Origin: Methanoculleus formosensis
Lineage (GTDB): Archaea > Halobacteriota > Methanomicrobia > Methanomicrobiales > Methanoculleaceae
Reading direction: 5' to 3'
DNA: 64,000 bases
NCBI RefSeq assembly: GCF_025384765.1
Contig: NZ_VHLL01000001.1
Coordinates: 558,001 to 622,000 of the forward strand
The notes below the pieces were generated by a model. It saw nothing but the letters and a program-made list of their open reading frames with translations, was not told where the DNA came from and ran no database searches. Shown here one piece after another: positions 9,851 to 17,806 of the stretch. Both the position numbers and the translations under genes were made by a program. Each line of letters begins with the position of its first letter. Position 1 is the stretch's first letter.

Positions 9851-9863
9851 AAGTACAAGTGTG
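9849..9863 (-). promoter_or_regulatory. Start-proximal motif shared with the btuF leader (CACAMKTGTACYTAT)
   Basis: On the minus strand CACACTTGTACTTAT runs into the ATG of the DUF4430 protein. A related 15-mer, CACAAGTGTACCTAT, lies 5 bp before the btuF start; 12 of 15 positions agree. Part of the site is palindromic (ACA..TGT). It could be an operator or leader element that co-regulates both transcription units. This rests on two copies only. Confidence 0.3.
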
Positions 9864-10137
9864 CTTGTTATAATGTAATAAAACTTTACAAAATGGATTT
9901 GGAATAATTAAAAATTATTTGTATTCTGGTCGGCCGCTCCTCGGGTGTTTGACACGCCGGTACGCCGCTTCCGGTTGTTCCCGGCCTGATCAGGCGGTTT
10001 AATGTCAAAAAAGTGGGGTGTTATCGCCGAACCCATTGGTCTGGTTGGCGGCGCGCGCATTAAGTTTGCCCCGAAGAACGTAACCGGCATACAGAGGCGC
10101 TCGCCGCCCCTGTTCTGCAATATGTGCCGTTATTGCG
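9851..10137. other. Intergenic region upstream of the DUF4430 protein gene
   Basis: 287 bp. The 70 bp next to the downstream gene are AT-rich (ttttaattatt, tttattacattataa on the minus strand) and are the likely promoter. The rest is GC-rich with a possible 70-aa minus-strand frame at 9908-10120 whose composition does not look protein-like. I searched by eye for a cobalamin-riboswitch B12 box and did not see one. Confidence 0.5.
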
Positions 10138-11187
10138 TTATTTCTTTGTTCTAAGCAGGAAGACGATGAACAACGCACCGGTGAGAGTTATCGCGCCGAA
10201 CCCCGGCGACTGGACCGCCCCGGTTGCCTCCGGGGTAGCCGTCCCGGACGTCTCCGGATGGAGGTAATCTGCCACTTCTTCCAGCGCATCCACGATCCGC
10301 GGGCTCCCGCGGCTGACGACATCTGCGTCGATGACGTAGATGCGGTCGTTTTTGACCGCGTCGAGCCTCTGCAGGCGGGGCTCGCTGACGATGTAGTTGT
10401 ATATGGCGTCATACCCGTCCCGGTCCATGCCGCTGCCCGAACTGACCAGGATGTAGTCGGGGTTCACGGTGATGAACTCCTCGAGGCTGACGATGCTCCA
10501 GTCGTCGAACGCGCCGAACGCGTTGGTTCCCCCGGCCAGTGTGATCACCTCGTCCTGGAACGTCCCCTTCCCGCTGACCCAGAGCGGGTCGTGCCAGATG
10601 ACGTGGGCGACGGACGGACTTCCAGCCTGTCTCCCGTCCACCTTCCCGGCAACGGCCTCGATACGCGCACCCAGTCCCTCGATGAGCGTTGAGGCCTCTT
10701 CTTCCTGCCCGGTCGCCCTTCCGGCAAGTTCGATGTCGTGCAGGACACCGTCGATCGTCTGCGTATCGAGGATGACGACGGTCATCCCGAGCGATCGCAG
10801 GCGGTCGATGACTTCGTCGGTGTTGGCGGGCGCGGCGAAGACCAGGTCGGGCTCCATAGCGATCACCTTCTCGATATTGACGGTGCTAAACCCGCCCACC
10901 TTCGGTTTATCCGCGGTTGCCGGCGGGTAGTCGCAGCGTTCGGTGACGGCAACGATCCGGTCCTCGAGCCCGAGGGCATACAGGATCTCGGTGTTCGACG
11001 GCGCGAGCGAGACGATCCTCTGCGGTTCGCCCCGGATGAGAACGGTCTTCCCGGAGTCGTCGGTCACCGTGACAGTCTTCTCGCCGTCCGCCGCCACCGG
11101 GGGGACGGTTGTCGCGCCGGCCATCCCGGCGATCAGGAGCAGCACGACGAGCGATGCAGCAGTGAGTATCAGGCGCGTGGGTTGCAT
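10138..11187 (-). CDS. btuF: BtuF-like corrinoid ABC transporter substrate-binding protein with PGF-CTERM anchor
   Basis: 349 aa. A signal peptide starts at MQPTRLILTAASLVV; I chose ATG 11187 over an upstream in-frame start because the hydrophobic segment then sits at the N-terminus. The binding domain of the helical-backbone metal-receptor family spans about 45-320 (RIVSLAPSNTEILYALGL, KVGGFSTVNIEKV, VAHVIWHDPLWVSG, LAGGTNAFG). The C-terminus SPGFGAITLTGALFIVFLL plus RTKK is PGF-CTERM-like. It delivers substrate to the BtuCD-type transporter encoded next to it. The family also contains heme and Fe-siderophore binders; neighbouring transcobalamin-like domains favour a corrinoid. Confidence 0.8.
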   Translation of the reverse strand: MQPTRLILTAASLVVLLLIAGMAGATTVPPVAADGEKTVTVTDDSGKTVLIRGEPQRIVSLAPSNTEILYALGLEDRIVAVTERCDYPPATADKPKVGGFSTVNIEKVIAMEPDLVFAAPANTDEVIDRLRSLGMTVVILDTQTIDGVLHDIELAGRATGQEEEASTLIEGLGARIEAVAGKVDGRQAGSPSVAHVIWHDPLWVSGKGTFQDEVITLAGGTNAFGAFDDWSIVSLEEFITVNPDYILVSSGSGMDRDGYDAIYNYIVSEPRLQRLDAVKNDRIYVIDADVVSRGSPRIVDALEEVADYLHPETSGTATPEATGAVQSPGFGAITLTGALFIVFLLRTKK

Positions 11188-11191
11188 TAGT

Positions 11192-11206
11192 ATAGGTACA
11201 CTTGTG
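11192..11206 (-). promoter_or_regulatory. Second copy of the CACAMKTGTACYTAT motif, upstream of btuF
   Basis: CACAAGTGTACCTAT on the minus strand, ending 5 bp before the btuF ATG; compare 9849-9863. The inner ACACAAGTGT is a perfect inverted repeat. It is followed upstream by an AT-rich stretch (aataattatt) that could hold the TATA box. Confidence 0.3.
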
Positions 11207-11222
11207 TTGAAGTAATAATTAT

Positions 11223-12482
11223 TTAGCAACCCGGATCGGGGCCATCCCCCGAGAAGCAGGCAAGAAGTTCTTCCGCCCCCTCGATCCGGAGCGCCCCGCG
11301 CGCCTCCAGTTCGGTCAGCACCGCTCCGGCCTCACCTCCGGTGTAGTCTTCCATCCGGGCGGTGTGGTCTCGTGCATAGAAGATTACCGGTTTTGCCGGA
11401 TAGTCGAGCAGCACCCGGAGATTGTCGAGGTTCCCCCTGCCTATCGGCATCGCCGTGACAATGACGGTATCTGCGCTCTCCAGGCATTCCCTGAGACGCG
11501 AGAGCGATCCGGTGGTGATGCCGTGAAACGGGGGCTCTGCTATGCACGGGAGCCCGAGGTGCATCGCCGTCCCGTAGTCGGTGTCGAGGATGTTTAAGAC
11601 GCCGCAGGTGACCGTGAAATCCGCAGCATGGAGGAGGTGGAGGATATCGGAGCCTGTCCCCCCACCGCAGACGACGTGCACCCGCCGGTTCGCCCCCGCG
11701 CCCGACCGGTGCATATAGACCGGCAGGACGTAGGGTCTCCCCGTCAGCGGGTGCGGCCTGACGAGCATCTCCATCCCGAAGACCTCGCGGATCTTCTCGC
11801 GGGTCAGGACCTCCCCGGGCGTTCCTGCGGCATAGACCTTCCGGTCTTTGAGGAGCAGGAGCCGGTCGCAGTAGTATGCGGCCAGGTTCAGGTCATGAAA
11901 GACGCTGACGACCGTGATCTCTCCCGCGAGATCCCTGATGATGTTGAGGATCTCGACCTGGTGGCTGACGTCGAGGTTCGAGGTTGCTTCGTCGAGGAGC
12001 AGGATCTTCGGTTCCTGTGCGAGCGCCCGGGCAATGAGGACGCGCTGGCGTTCGCCGCCGCTGATGCCGTGCACCGAGGCCCCGGCAAGGTCGGCGACGT
12101 TTGCGAGGTGCATGGCATGGTCGCAGATCTCCACGTCCCGCGCCGTCTCGGAGGCGAACCTTCCGATGTAGGGGTGCCTGCCCATCATGACGACGTCGCG
12201 CACCGAATAGTCGAAACCGATCGAGATGTCCTGCGGGACTACCGCGACCCGGCGCGCGAGTTCGCGGTGCCCGAGCGAGTCCAGGTCCCGGTCGTCAAGC
12301 CGGATCTCGCCGTTGTCCCGGGCGACGACCCTGCTCATCGCTTTTAAGAGCGTCGTCTTCCCCGACCCGTTCGGCCCGACGATACCGAGGATCTCGCCCG
12401 CTTCGGCGTGGAACGTGATCGCTTCGAGGATCTTCTTTGCGCCGTAGGAGACGTCGATATCGATGATCTCAATCGGTTTCAT
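11223..12482 (-). CDS. btuD: BtuD-like ABC ATPase with an extra C-terminal domain
   Basis: 419 aa. Residues 1 to about 255 form a FecCD/BtuCD-type ATPase: Walker A GPNGSGKTTLL, Q-loop VVPQDISIGFD, signature ISGGERQRVLIARAL, Walker B ILLLDEATSNLD, H-loop VSVFHDLNLAAYY. About 160 further residues (from VHVVCGGGTGSDILHLL) form a separate alpha/beta-looking domain not found in the compact E. coli BtuD. I chose ATG 12482, which overlaps the btuC stop as ATGA; the longer frame upstream is a shadow of btuC. It drives import together with BtuC. Confidence 0.85.
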   Translation of the reverse strand: MKPIEIIDIDVSYGAKKILEAITFHAEAGEILGIVGPNGSGKTTLLKAMSRVVARDNGEIRLDDRDLDSLGHRELARRVAVVPQDISIGFDYSVRDVVMMGRHPYIGRFASETARDVEICDHAMHLANVADLAGASVHGISGGERQRVLIARALAQEPKILLLDEATSNLDVSHQVEILNIIRDLAGEITVVSVFHDLNLAAYYCDRLLLLKDRKVYAAGTPGEVLTREKIREVFGMEMLVRPHPLTGRPYVLPVYMHRSGAGANRRVHVVCGGGTGSDILHLLHAADFTVTCGVLNILDTDYGTAMHLGLPCIAEPPFHGITTGSLSRLRECLESADTVIVTAMPIGRGNLDNLRVLLDYPAKPVIFYARDHTARMEDYTGGEAGAVLTELEARGALRIEGAEELLACFSGDGPDPGC

Positions 12483-13429
12483 GCTTTCATCCGGCTCCGG
12501 AGGAGGTATATGAAGAACGGTGCGCCGAAACAGGCGGTCAGGATGCCGACCGGCATGTCGCTCGTGAAGGTTCGCGTGAGCGCATCCGCCCATACCAGGA
12601 GGATGGCGCCTGCAAGCGCGGCCGCGGGGAAGAGGAAACGGTGGTCGGGCCCAACGATCAGCCGCATCACGTGCGGGGTGATCAGGCCGATGAACCCGAT
12701 TGAGCCGGCCACCGCAACGGCTATCCCCGTCACGAAGGCGCTCAGCGCGAGGAGGATCAGTTTCGTCTTCTCGACGTTCACCCCGAGATGGGTCGCGTCC
12801 TCTTCGTTCAGGGCGAGGATGTTGAGGTCGCGTGCGAAGAGGTAGATTCCTGCGGCCCCGATCAGGATGGGGAGGGCGACGGTGACGTCGTTCCACGATA
12901 TATTCCAGAACCCTCCCATCAGCCAGAACATGATCTGGTGCAGGCTCCGGCCTGCGGTGTACATCAGGAAGGAGAGGAGCGCCGAGAGAAGCGTCGCGAG
13001 GGCGACACCGGAGAGGAGGAGCGTCTCGACCGGGATCTTGCCGCCTCTGCGGGCGATGAAGTATACGGCGAACGTGGCGGCCATCGCCCCGGCAAATGCA
13101 AGCACGGGGCGTCCCGTGCCGGCAAAGAGGACGATCGCGAGCGTGGCCCCGAGCGCTCCGCCCGAGGACGTGCCGATGATGTAGGGATCGGCCATGGGGT
13201 TACGGAAGAGCGCCTGCATGGCCGTGCCCGCAACAGCCAGCCCGCACCCGACCAGCGCCGCGGCGATCACCCTTGGCACCCGGATCTCCCAGAGGATCAT
13301 CCAGGCGTTCTCCGATGTGAAGAACGACCCAAGAGAGATCCCGCTCGGTCCGAGAGCGACTGCAGCGGCCATGCTGATGAGAAGCGCGCAGATAAGCGTC
13401 AGGATGGTGATCGGTGCCGTTCGCCGCAT
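12479..13429 (-). CDS. btuC: BtuC/FecCD-family ABC transporter permease
   Basis: 316-aa polytopic protein with about nine or ten hydrophobic helices. Family motifs include RVPRVIAAALVGCGLAVAG, MQALFRNPMADPYIIGTSSG and GFIGLITPHVMRLIVGPDHR. It is the membrane channel for corrinoid or another metal-chelate substrate and is translationally coupled to the ATPase. It reads away from the SelB-like gene across a 150-bp AT-rich divergent promoter region. Confidence 0.87.
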   Translation of the reverse strand: MRRTAPITILTLICALLISMAAAVALGPSGISLGSFFTSENAWMILWEIRVPRVIAAALVGCGLAVAGTAMQALFRNPMADPYIIGTSSGGALGATLAIVLFAGTGRPVLAFAGAMAATFAVYFIARRGGKIPVETLLLSGVALATLLSALLSFLMYTAGRSLHQIMFWLMGGFWNISWNDVTVALPILIGAAGIYLFARDLNILALNEEDATHLGVNVEKTKLILLALSAFVTGIAVAVAGSIGFIGLITPHVMRLIVGPDHRFLFPAAALAGAILLVWADALTRTFTSDMPVGILTACFGAPFFIYLLRSRMKA

Positions 13430-13578
13430 ACGTGTGCCAGAAAATTTAGTTTACTTTGTTAAAATCTATTTGGATTATCTGTGCGGGCTCCTGTCTGGAG
13501 ATGGTGTATGCGCGGGTCTATCTCCCCTGACTGCACGGAGCAAACCTCATTGCCCTGGATGACCAAGAGATCTGGCAT

Positions 13579-14544
13579 ATGGGTAACCTGAACCTTGCCG
13601 TGCTGGGACCTGCCGGTTACGCAAAAGACCTCGGGAAGAAGGGCACAGAGTCCGATATCACGTTCTATAACCTGAAGAAGGGCGAGGATACCGTCACCAT
13701 CATCGAGCCTACCCGGTATCCCGAACGGCTGGCCCCGCTCTTCTACGCCGCATCGATGGCGGATGCGGCTCTCGTCGTGGTGGGCGCCATCACCCCGACG
13801 CTCGGGGAGTGGGTGCTGATGCTCGATGAAGCGAGGGTGAAGCAGGGCTACATCGTCCTCCAGAACTACCTGACCCCTGGAGACGTCGCGCCGCTCCTCC
13901 GGGGGACGGTGCTCGAGCGCTACGAGTTCGTGGAAGAGGACCCGATCACGCTGCGCGATCTCCTGCTTGGCGAGGCGCATGCCCGCTCCTCCGTCCCGCT
14001 TGCCGCGGGTGCCGTGGGAGCCATTCCCATCGATCACCACTTCAACGTCCGCGGCATCGGGACGGTCATCCTCGGCGGCGTGGTGCGGGGCGGCATCAGA
14101 AAGCACGACGCCCTGAAGGTCTACCCCGGTGAGCGGGCGATCACGGTGCGGTCGATTCAGAAGCACGACGACGACTTCGACTGGGCAGCGGAAGGCGACC
14201 GCGTGGGGCTCGCGCTCAAGAACGTCGAGTCCGACGACCTCGACCGGGGCTTTGTCCTCTCAAGCGACCCCGCGCTCCGGACGGGGACGAACCTTGAGGG
14301 GCGGGCGACCCTGGTAAAATACTGGCCGGCGCCGCTCACGGCGGGGACGGTGCTCCATATCGGCCACTGGATGCAGTTCATCCCGGCGAGGGTGGAGGCG
14401 GTGCGGGACGACGGCGACTGGCGGCACCCGACGCTGACGCTTGCACTCGAAAAAGACCTCGTCTACCTCCCGGGTGACACGGCGGTGCTCCACTACCTCG
14501 AGGGCGGGAAACTCCGGATCGCCGGGCATATCGAACTCGCGTAA
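13579..14544 (+). CDS. SelB-like translation-factor protein lacking a canonical GTPase P-loop (aSelBL type)
   Basis: 321 aa. The N-terminal third resembles a translational GTPase G domain, but the position of the P-loop GHVDHGKT reads GPAGYAKDLGKKGTESD, and NKxD is not recognisable. Residues about 140-225 match EF-Tu/SelB domain 2 (GIGTVILGGVVRGGIRKHDALKVYPG, VRSIQKHDDD, EGDRVGLALKNV), and a domain-3-like barrel follows. This fits the archaeal SelB-like family that is common in methanogens without selenocysteine. Its molecular role is not known to me; tRNA or ribosome binding is an inference from the fold. Confidence 0.75.
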   Translation: MGNLNLAVLGPAGYAKDLGKKGTESDITFYNLKKGEDTVTIIEPTRYPERLAPLFYAASMADAALVVVGAITPTLGEWVLMLDEARVKQGYIVLQNYLTPGDVAPLLRGTVLERYEFVEEDPITLRDLLLGEAHARSSVPLAAGAVGAIPIDHHFNVRGIGTVILGGVVRGGIRKHDALKVYPGERAITVRSIQKHDDDFDWAAEGDRVGLALKNVESDDLDRGFVLSSDPALRTGTNLEGRATLVKYWPAPLTAGTVLHIGHWMQFIPARVEAVRDDGDWRHPTLTLALEKDLVYLPGDTAVLHYLEGGKLRIAGHIELA

Positions 14545-14745
14545 GCAGCCGGTGCGGGAGGCCCTTCGCCCTGCGGATGGTATACTCTTCTTTTTTGCAT
14601 TCCAGTCGGATGGAGGTTCCGGGCTGCGGATTGGTACCTGAACCGGCACCATCCCTATCGGGTAGAGAAAGACAGGAACCGGGTTTACACCAGAGCCAAA
14701 AGAAGATTAATGGTTCCTGCACCCTATCTACAAGTGAGGAGAACG

Positions 14746-14925
14746 ATGAGCGCTACAGGAGAACAGTATGTCGTCGATGAGCACGGGAACCGGGTCGCGG
14801 TTATTCTCCCTCTCCAGGAGTACGAGCAGCTGCAGGAAGATCTCCATGACCTTGCCGTGGTCGCGGAGCGGCGTGAAGAACCGACCGTAGGGTTCAGTGA
14901 ATTCCGGAAGCGATACGAGCAGTAA
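14746..14925 (+). CDS. Antitoxin of a type II toxin-antitoxin pair (Phd/RelB-like)
   Basis: 59-aa acidic protein starting at ATG 14746 behind gtgaggagaacg. It has the Phd/YefM-like beta start (QYVVDEHGNRVAVILPLQEYEQLQEDL) with an amphipathic second half and charged tail. It overlaps the following toxin gene by one base (taATG), the usual antitoxin-first arrangement. Its predicted role is to bind and neutralise the toxin and to repress the operon. Confidence 0.7.
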   Translation: MSATGEQYVVDEHGNRVAVILPLQEYEQLQEDLHDLAVVAERREEPTVGFSEFRKRYEQ

Positions 14926-15191
14926 TGGCGGGGTACGCGATTCGCGTAAAGGCGAGTGTCGAGAGAGATGTCGCAGTATTGCCGCGTGATAGTGTTCTGC
15001 GTATCTTTCAGAGCATAGACGCTCTATCTGAAAATCCTCTGCCGCATGGTGTACGTAAGTTAAGCGGAGCAGAACACCTCTACCGAACCCAGGTAGGGGA
15101 CTACCGGATTATATATGCCGTGCATCATGAGGAGCGGGAGATTATAATCCTCTATATCCGTCACCGCCGTAGCGCATATCGCGGGTTGTGA
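14925..15191 (+). CDS. RelE/ParE-superfamily toxin
   Basis: 88 aa, basic. The RelE/ParE fold is suggested by MAGYAIRVKASVERDVAVL, LSENPLPHGVRKLSGAEHLYRTQVGDYRIIYAV and the C-terminal IIILYIRHRRSAYRG. The conserved 'K.L.G....YR.R.GDYRI.Y' core and the basic C-terminal residues match mRNA-cleaving RelE members. Co-translation with the antitoxin supports the assignment. The gene appears intact. Confidence 0.75.
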   Translation: MAGYAIRVKASVERDVAVLPRDSVLRIFQSIDALSENPLPHGVRKLSGAEHLYRTQVGDYRIIYAVHHEEREIIILYIRHRRSAYRGL

Positions 15192-15355
15192 GGGCACCTG
15201 GTTTGTATGTCCGATTCCGCTCGTCATATGGTTCTCCTGAACGTTCTCAAGTAAGGCTTTGTTGAAACCTCTCAGAGGAGTCATCGGTTGCACCCTAAAC
15301 ACGGATTCCAGGGGGACTGCGCACCTGTGGTGCTCGAACGACCGCCGTGCCGCCG

Positions 15356-15495
15356 GTTGTCTATCGCCATGATTGCCCCGCCCCCAGGAGTGGGGTGCGA
15401 TGGGTCATGGGGCCGGTGCATGAGCACCGGAAGTGCGACGGACGGAACGTCCGGAGCTTTGAGAAGGCCGAAGGTCTTCGAGCGGGGGCTACGTA
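15356..15495. repeat. Dispersed GC-rich repeat, copy 1 (diverged)
   Basis: Contains ctatcgccatgattgcccc, then gacggacggaacgtccgga and gagaaggccgaaggtcttc. The same sequence of blocks, in the same order, occurs at 41120-41294. This copy is the most diverged and has a different middle. Confidence 0.6.
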
Positions 15496-15595
15496 TCTCT
15501 TTACGGGATGGAGACGGGGGAGTTCACCTCGCAAACCCTTTCGTAAATCCTCCTGCAATGTAAACCACCACCGTGGCAGAGTATCTGCCGCGGTC

Positions 15596-15984
15596 TCAGT
15601 ACTTCGCTAAAACGGTCGAGGTAATCTTCAAGAGGTCAAACCATCGTCCCTTCGCGTTCTCCCGCGTGCTTCCGCGTGAAGCCATATTGCTATCTTTGCC
15701 CATTAACTCGCGCGAAGAGCGCGAAGCCGCGAAGCGCGACTGGCCGGAGGGCAGGAGCATGAGGCACCGCAAGGTGCGAAGTCCGGTGCCCGGGTGCTGC
15801 CGATCCCGTTTTAGGTCGCTATGCGAGGCTGCATTGGTCTATTTCAGATGCCGAAATTAGCGAAGTACTGGGTCTGGATGGCGGGTAATAAAAGTGCCGG
15901 GGCAGGTGAGGGCGAGGTCTTGCAAAGTGAGTTGCCTGGCATCTACTCTTTTTTTAGGGCTCAGTAGTTTTAGCGAAGTACTGA
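15596..15984. repeat. About 390-bp segment bounded by an exact 18-bp inverted repeat
   Basis: tcagtacttcgctaaaac at 15596-15613 is the exact reverse complement of 15967-15984. A third, 14-bp partial copy in the right-hand orientation lies at 15857-15870 (ttagcgaagtactg). No transposase is encoded inside. The arrangement suggests a MITE-like or otherwise decayed mobile element. Confidence 0.55.
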
Positions 15985-16005
15985 AAAAAAGCGCCGCAAC
16001 CGCCT

Positions 16006-16770
16006 TCAAACCCCCGGGCGGAGATACTCCACCTTCATCCCCGCTCCGAAGATCCTCTGGTTCTCCGCCCCCCTGATGATCCTCTTCGCGAGTGCAGCAT
16101 CGGTTGCGATAAATCCCGAGAGATCGGAGACGCCGTAGTCGAAGAAGACCGAAGAGAGGGGAGTCCCCGGGCCCACGATCGTCACGCTCTCTGCGTTCTC
16201 CGAGAGTTCGAGGAGCCGCGGCATACTTTTGTCGCCGAGAGCGCCACAGGTCAGGAAGACATAATCGGACTCCGGCAGCAGGTACTCGCAGGCAGAGTAA
16301 GGGTAATCTCCCTCCTCGGGGTCCCACTCAATGATGCTCAGGTCGGAGACGGGGGCGATCAACTTCTCAAGGAACGGGAAATGACCGACAACACAGACTT
16401 TCTTCCCCTTCACAAGATTCTGGGACTTGATGAACGGGTCTTTCAGCCGTTCTTCGACCCGTTTCTTCTCTGCAACCTCGATCCCCGCCCTCCTGGCGGT
16501 CTCCGGGTGATTGTACCACGCGTTGATCGCCGCGTTGCCGATCGATGCCTCCCAGAAGTTCCAGGACTTCACACACCCCGCCACCTCTTTCAACGGTTTC
16601 CCGATCCTGTTCTCAGTCATCATCGGGGCGCGCTGGATATAATAACGGTATCCGGCGATACCGATGCCGCCGTTTGCCTCGACATACGTCAGTTCCCCGC
16701 CCAGGACCATATCTTCAACGACAATGTCGTCGGGGATCCCTTCGATTAACGCATCGTATAATTCCCACAT
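16006..16770 (-). CDS. DUF364-type putative heavy-metal-chelation protein
   Basis: 254-aa soluble protein. The N-terminal part resembles DUF4213 and the C-terminal part DUF364, with a Rossmann-like segment KVCVVGHFPFLEKL, EWDPEEGDYPYSACEYLLPESDYVFLT and a late TIVGPGTPLSSVFFDYGV. Pfam describes the family as a putative heavy-metal chelation domain. It begins 1 bp after the stop of the ABC ATPase gene, and the GTPase is immediately upstream of that. The three genes lie just downstream of the mtr operon. A role in handling a metal cofactor (cobalt, nickel or corrinoid) is an inference. Confidence 0.75.
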   Translation of the reverse strand: MWELYDALIEGIPDDIVVEDMVLGGELTYVEANGGIGIAGYRYYIQRAPMMTENRIGKPLKEVAGCVKSWNFWEASIGNAAINAWYNHPETARRAGIEVAEKKRVEERLKDPFIKSQNLVKGKKVCVVGHFPFLEKLIAPVSDLSIIEWDPEEGDYPYSACEYLLPESDYVFLTCGALGDKSMPRLLELSENAESVTIVGPGTPLSSVFFDYGVSDLSGFIATDAALAKRIIRGAENQRIFGAGMKVEYLRPGV

Positions 16771-16771
16771 A

Positions 16772-17806
16772 CTATCTCTCCTGAAATTCCGGAATGCTCT
16801 CTTCCGTAACGATCTCTCCTCTCCGGAGCTGGTTGCGGATATTGAGGAGGGCAGAATCGATCGCCTCGATCTTATGCAGCGTCTGCTCCTCTTCTGCGGT
16901 CGTCTCGATCACTTTTGCCACGCCTCCATTCTTGATGACGATCCTTTTATCGGCACGGAGGGCAAGAAGCGGGTCGTGCGTTGACATGAGGACGATCTTC
17001 TCGTTGCCGACGAGGATCTCGATCGCCTCCCGCCGGTCGATTCCTGCATTCTCCAGCTCGTCGATGAGGATGATCGGGGATGAACTCAAGAGAGCGGTGT
17101 CGGCGATCATCAGCGACCGCGACTGCCCCCCGGAGAGCTGGGTGACTTTCGTATCGAGCGTGAACTTCTCCCCTGCCAGCGAATTGGCAACCGCAAAACA
17201 CTTCTCCACAACCGCGGCAGAGTCCGGGATCATCCGGCTTTTCGCATGCATCTCCAGAAATTCCTGCACCGTCAGGTCCATGACGAAGTTCATGTTCTGC
17301 GAGAGCTGGGCTACCAGCTTCCCCCCGGTGGAGAACCTCTTATCGAGATCCGGGACTGACCCGTTGATGAGGATCTGTCGTGCAGTCGGGGTGTCGCGCT
17401 GGGCAAGACATTCGATATCCTCAAGCAACCTGCTCTTTCCCGAGCCGGTGGGACCGACTATGCTCACGACCTCGCCGGGTGTCACCGTCAGTTCGAGCAT
17501 CTCGGGCCTCCCCGTCTTGTCCCGTCCGCCGAGGATCGTGATGGAGGAGATCGTCTCGATAGATTCCTCCATTCGGGTGAACGCTTCAAGAAATGCGCTG
17601 AAGTGGAATATGACCTCCTCGCGGTCAAGCCCGAACTCCTCAAGCATATCCTCATCGACGTCTTCCAGGATCTCAGGGAGCGTCTTTGTCTCATCAACCC
17701 CGACCAGCCGTATGTTGGCGAGGTAATCGACCGCAAGAGGGTAACGGCGAAGGATATCGCCGATAGGCACCGACGAGACCTCTGCAACATAGTCAGGGGC
17801 TTTCAT
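16772..17806 (-). CDS. Soluble ABC ATPase with N-terminal ScdA_N/DUF1858-like domain
   Basis: 344 aa with no membrane partner nearby. Residues about 12-75 (VPIGDILRRYPLAVDYL, KTLPEILEDVDEDMLEEFGL) resemble the ScdA_N/DUF1858 helical domain but lack its CC pair. The ATPase follows: Walker A GPTGSGKSRLL at about 118, signature LSGGQSRSLMIAD, Walker B IILIDELENAG, H-loop MSTHDPLLAL. I chose ATG 17806, which overlaps the GTPase end by 14 bp. It is probably a non-transport ABC protein that acts with the GTPase and DUF364 protein on a metal cofactor or protein assembly step. Confidence 0.75.
   Translation of the reverse strand: MKAPDYVAEVSSVPIGDILRRYPLAVDYLANIRLVGVDETKTLPEILEDVDEDMLEEFGLDREEVIFHFSAFLEAFTRMEESIETISSITILGGRDKTGRPEMLELTVTPGEVVSIVGPTGSGKSRLLEDIECLAQRDTPTARQILINGSVPDLDKRFSTGGKLVAQLSQNMNFVMDLTVQEFLEMHAKSRMIPDSAAVVEKCFAVANSLAGEKFTLDTKVTQLSGGQSRSLMIADTALLSSSPIILIDELENAGIDRREAIEILVGNEKIVLMSTHDPLLALRADKRIVIKNGGVAKVIETTAEEEQTLHKIEAIDSALLNIRNQLRRGEIVTEESIPEFQER

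Larger units (their letters stand above)
15192..16005. other. Gene-free, repeat-rich intergenic region
   Basis: About 810 bp without a convincing gene. It contains a member of the dispersed GC-rich repeat family (about 15356-15495), short cgcgaagc/cttcgcgt blocks (15654-15755) and a segment flanked by an 18-bp inverted repeat. Short open frames here have repeat-derived composition and no SD. The content is more like decayed mobile or repetitive DNA than regulatory sequence. Confidence 0.6.

Noticed and set aside
9908-10120. 70-aa minus-strand open frame
   Set aside because: No SD, low-complexity and basic composition without hydrophobic core or motif; likely non-coding.
9851-10137. Possible cobalamin riboswitch upstream of the corrinoid-capture genes
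   Set aside because: No B12-box-like sequence or matching stem arrangement was seen, and such riboswitches are rare in archaea.
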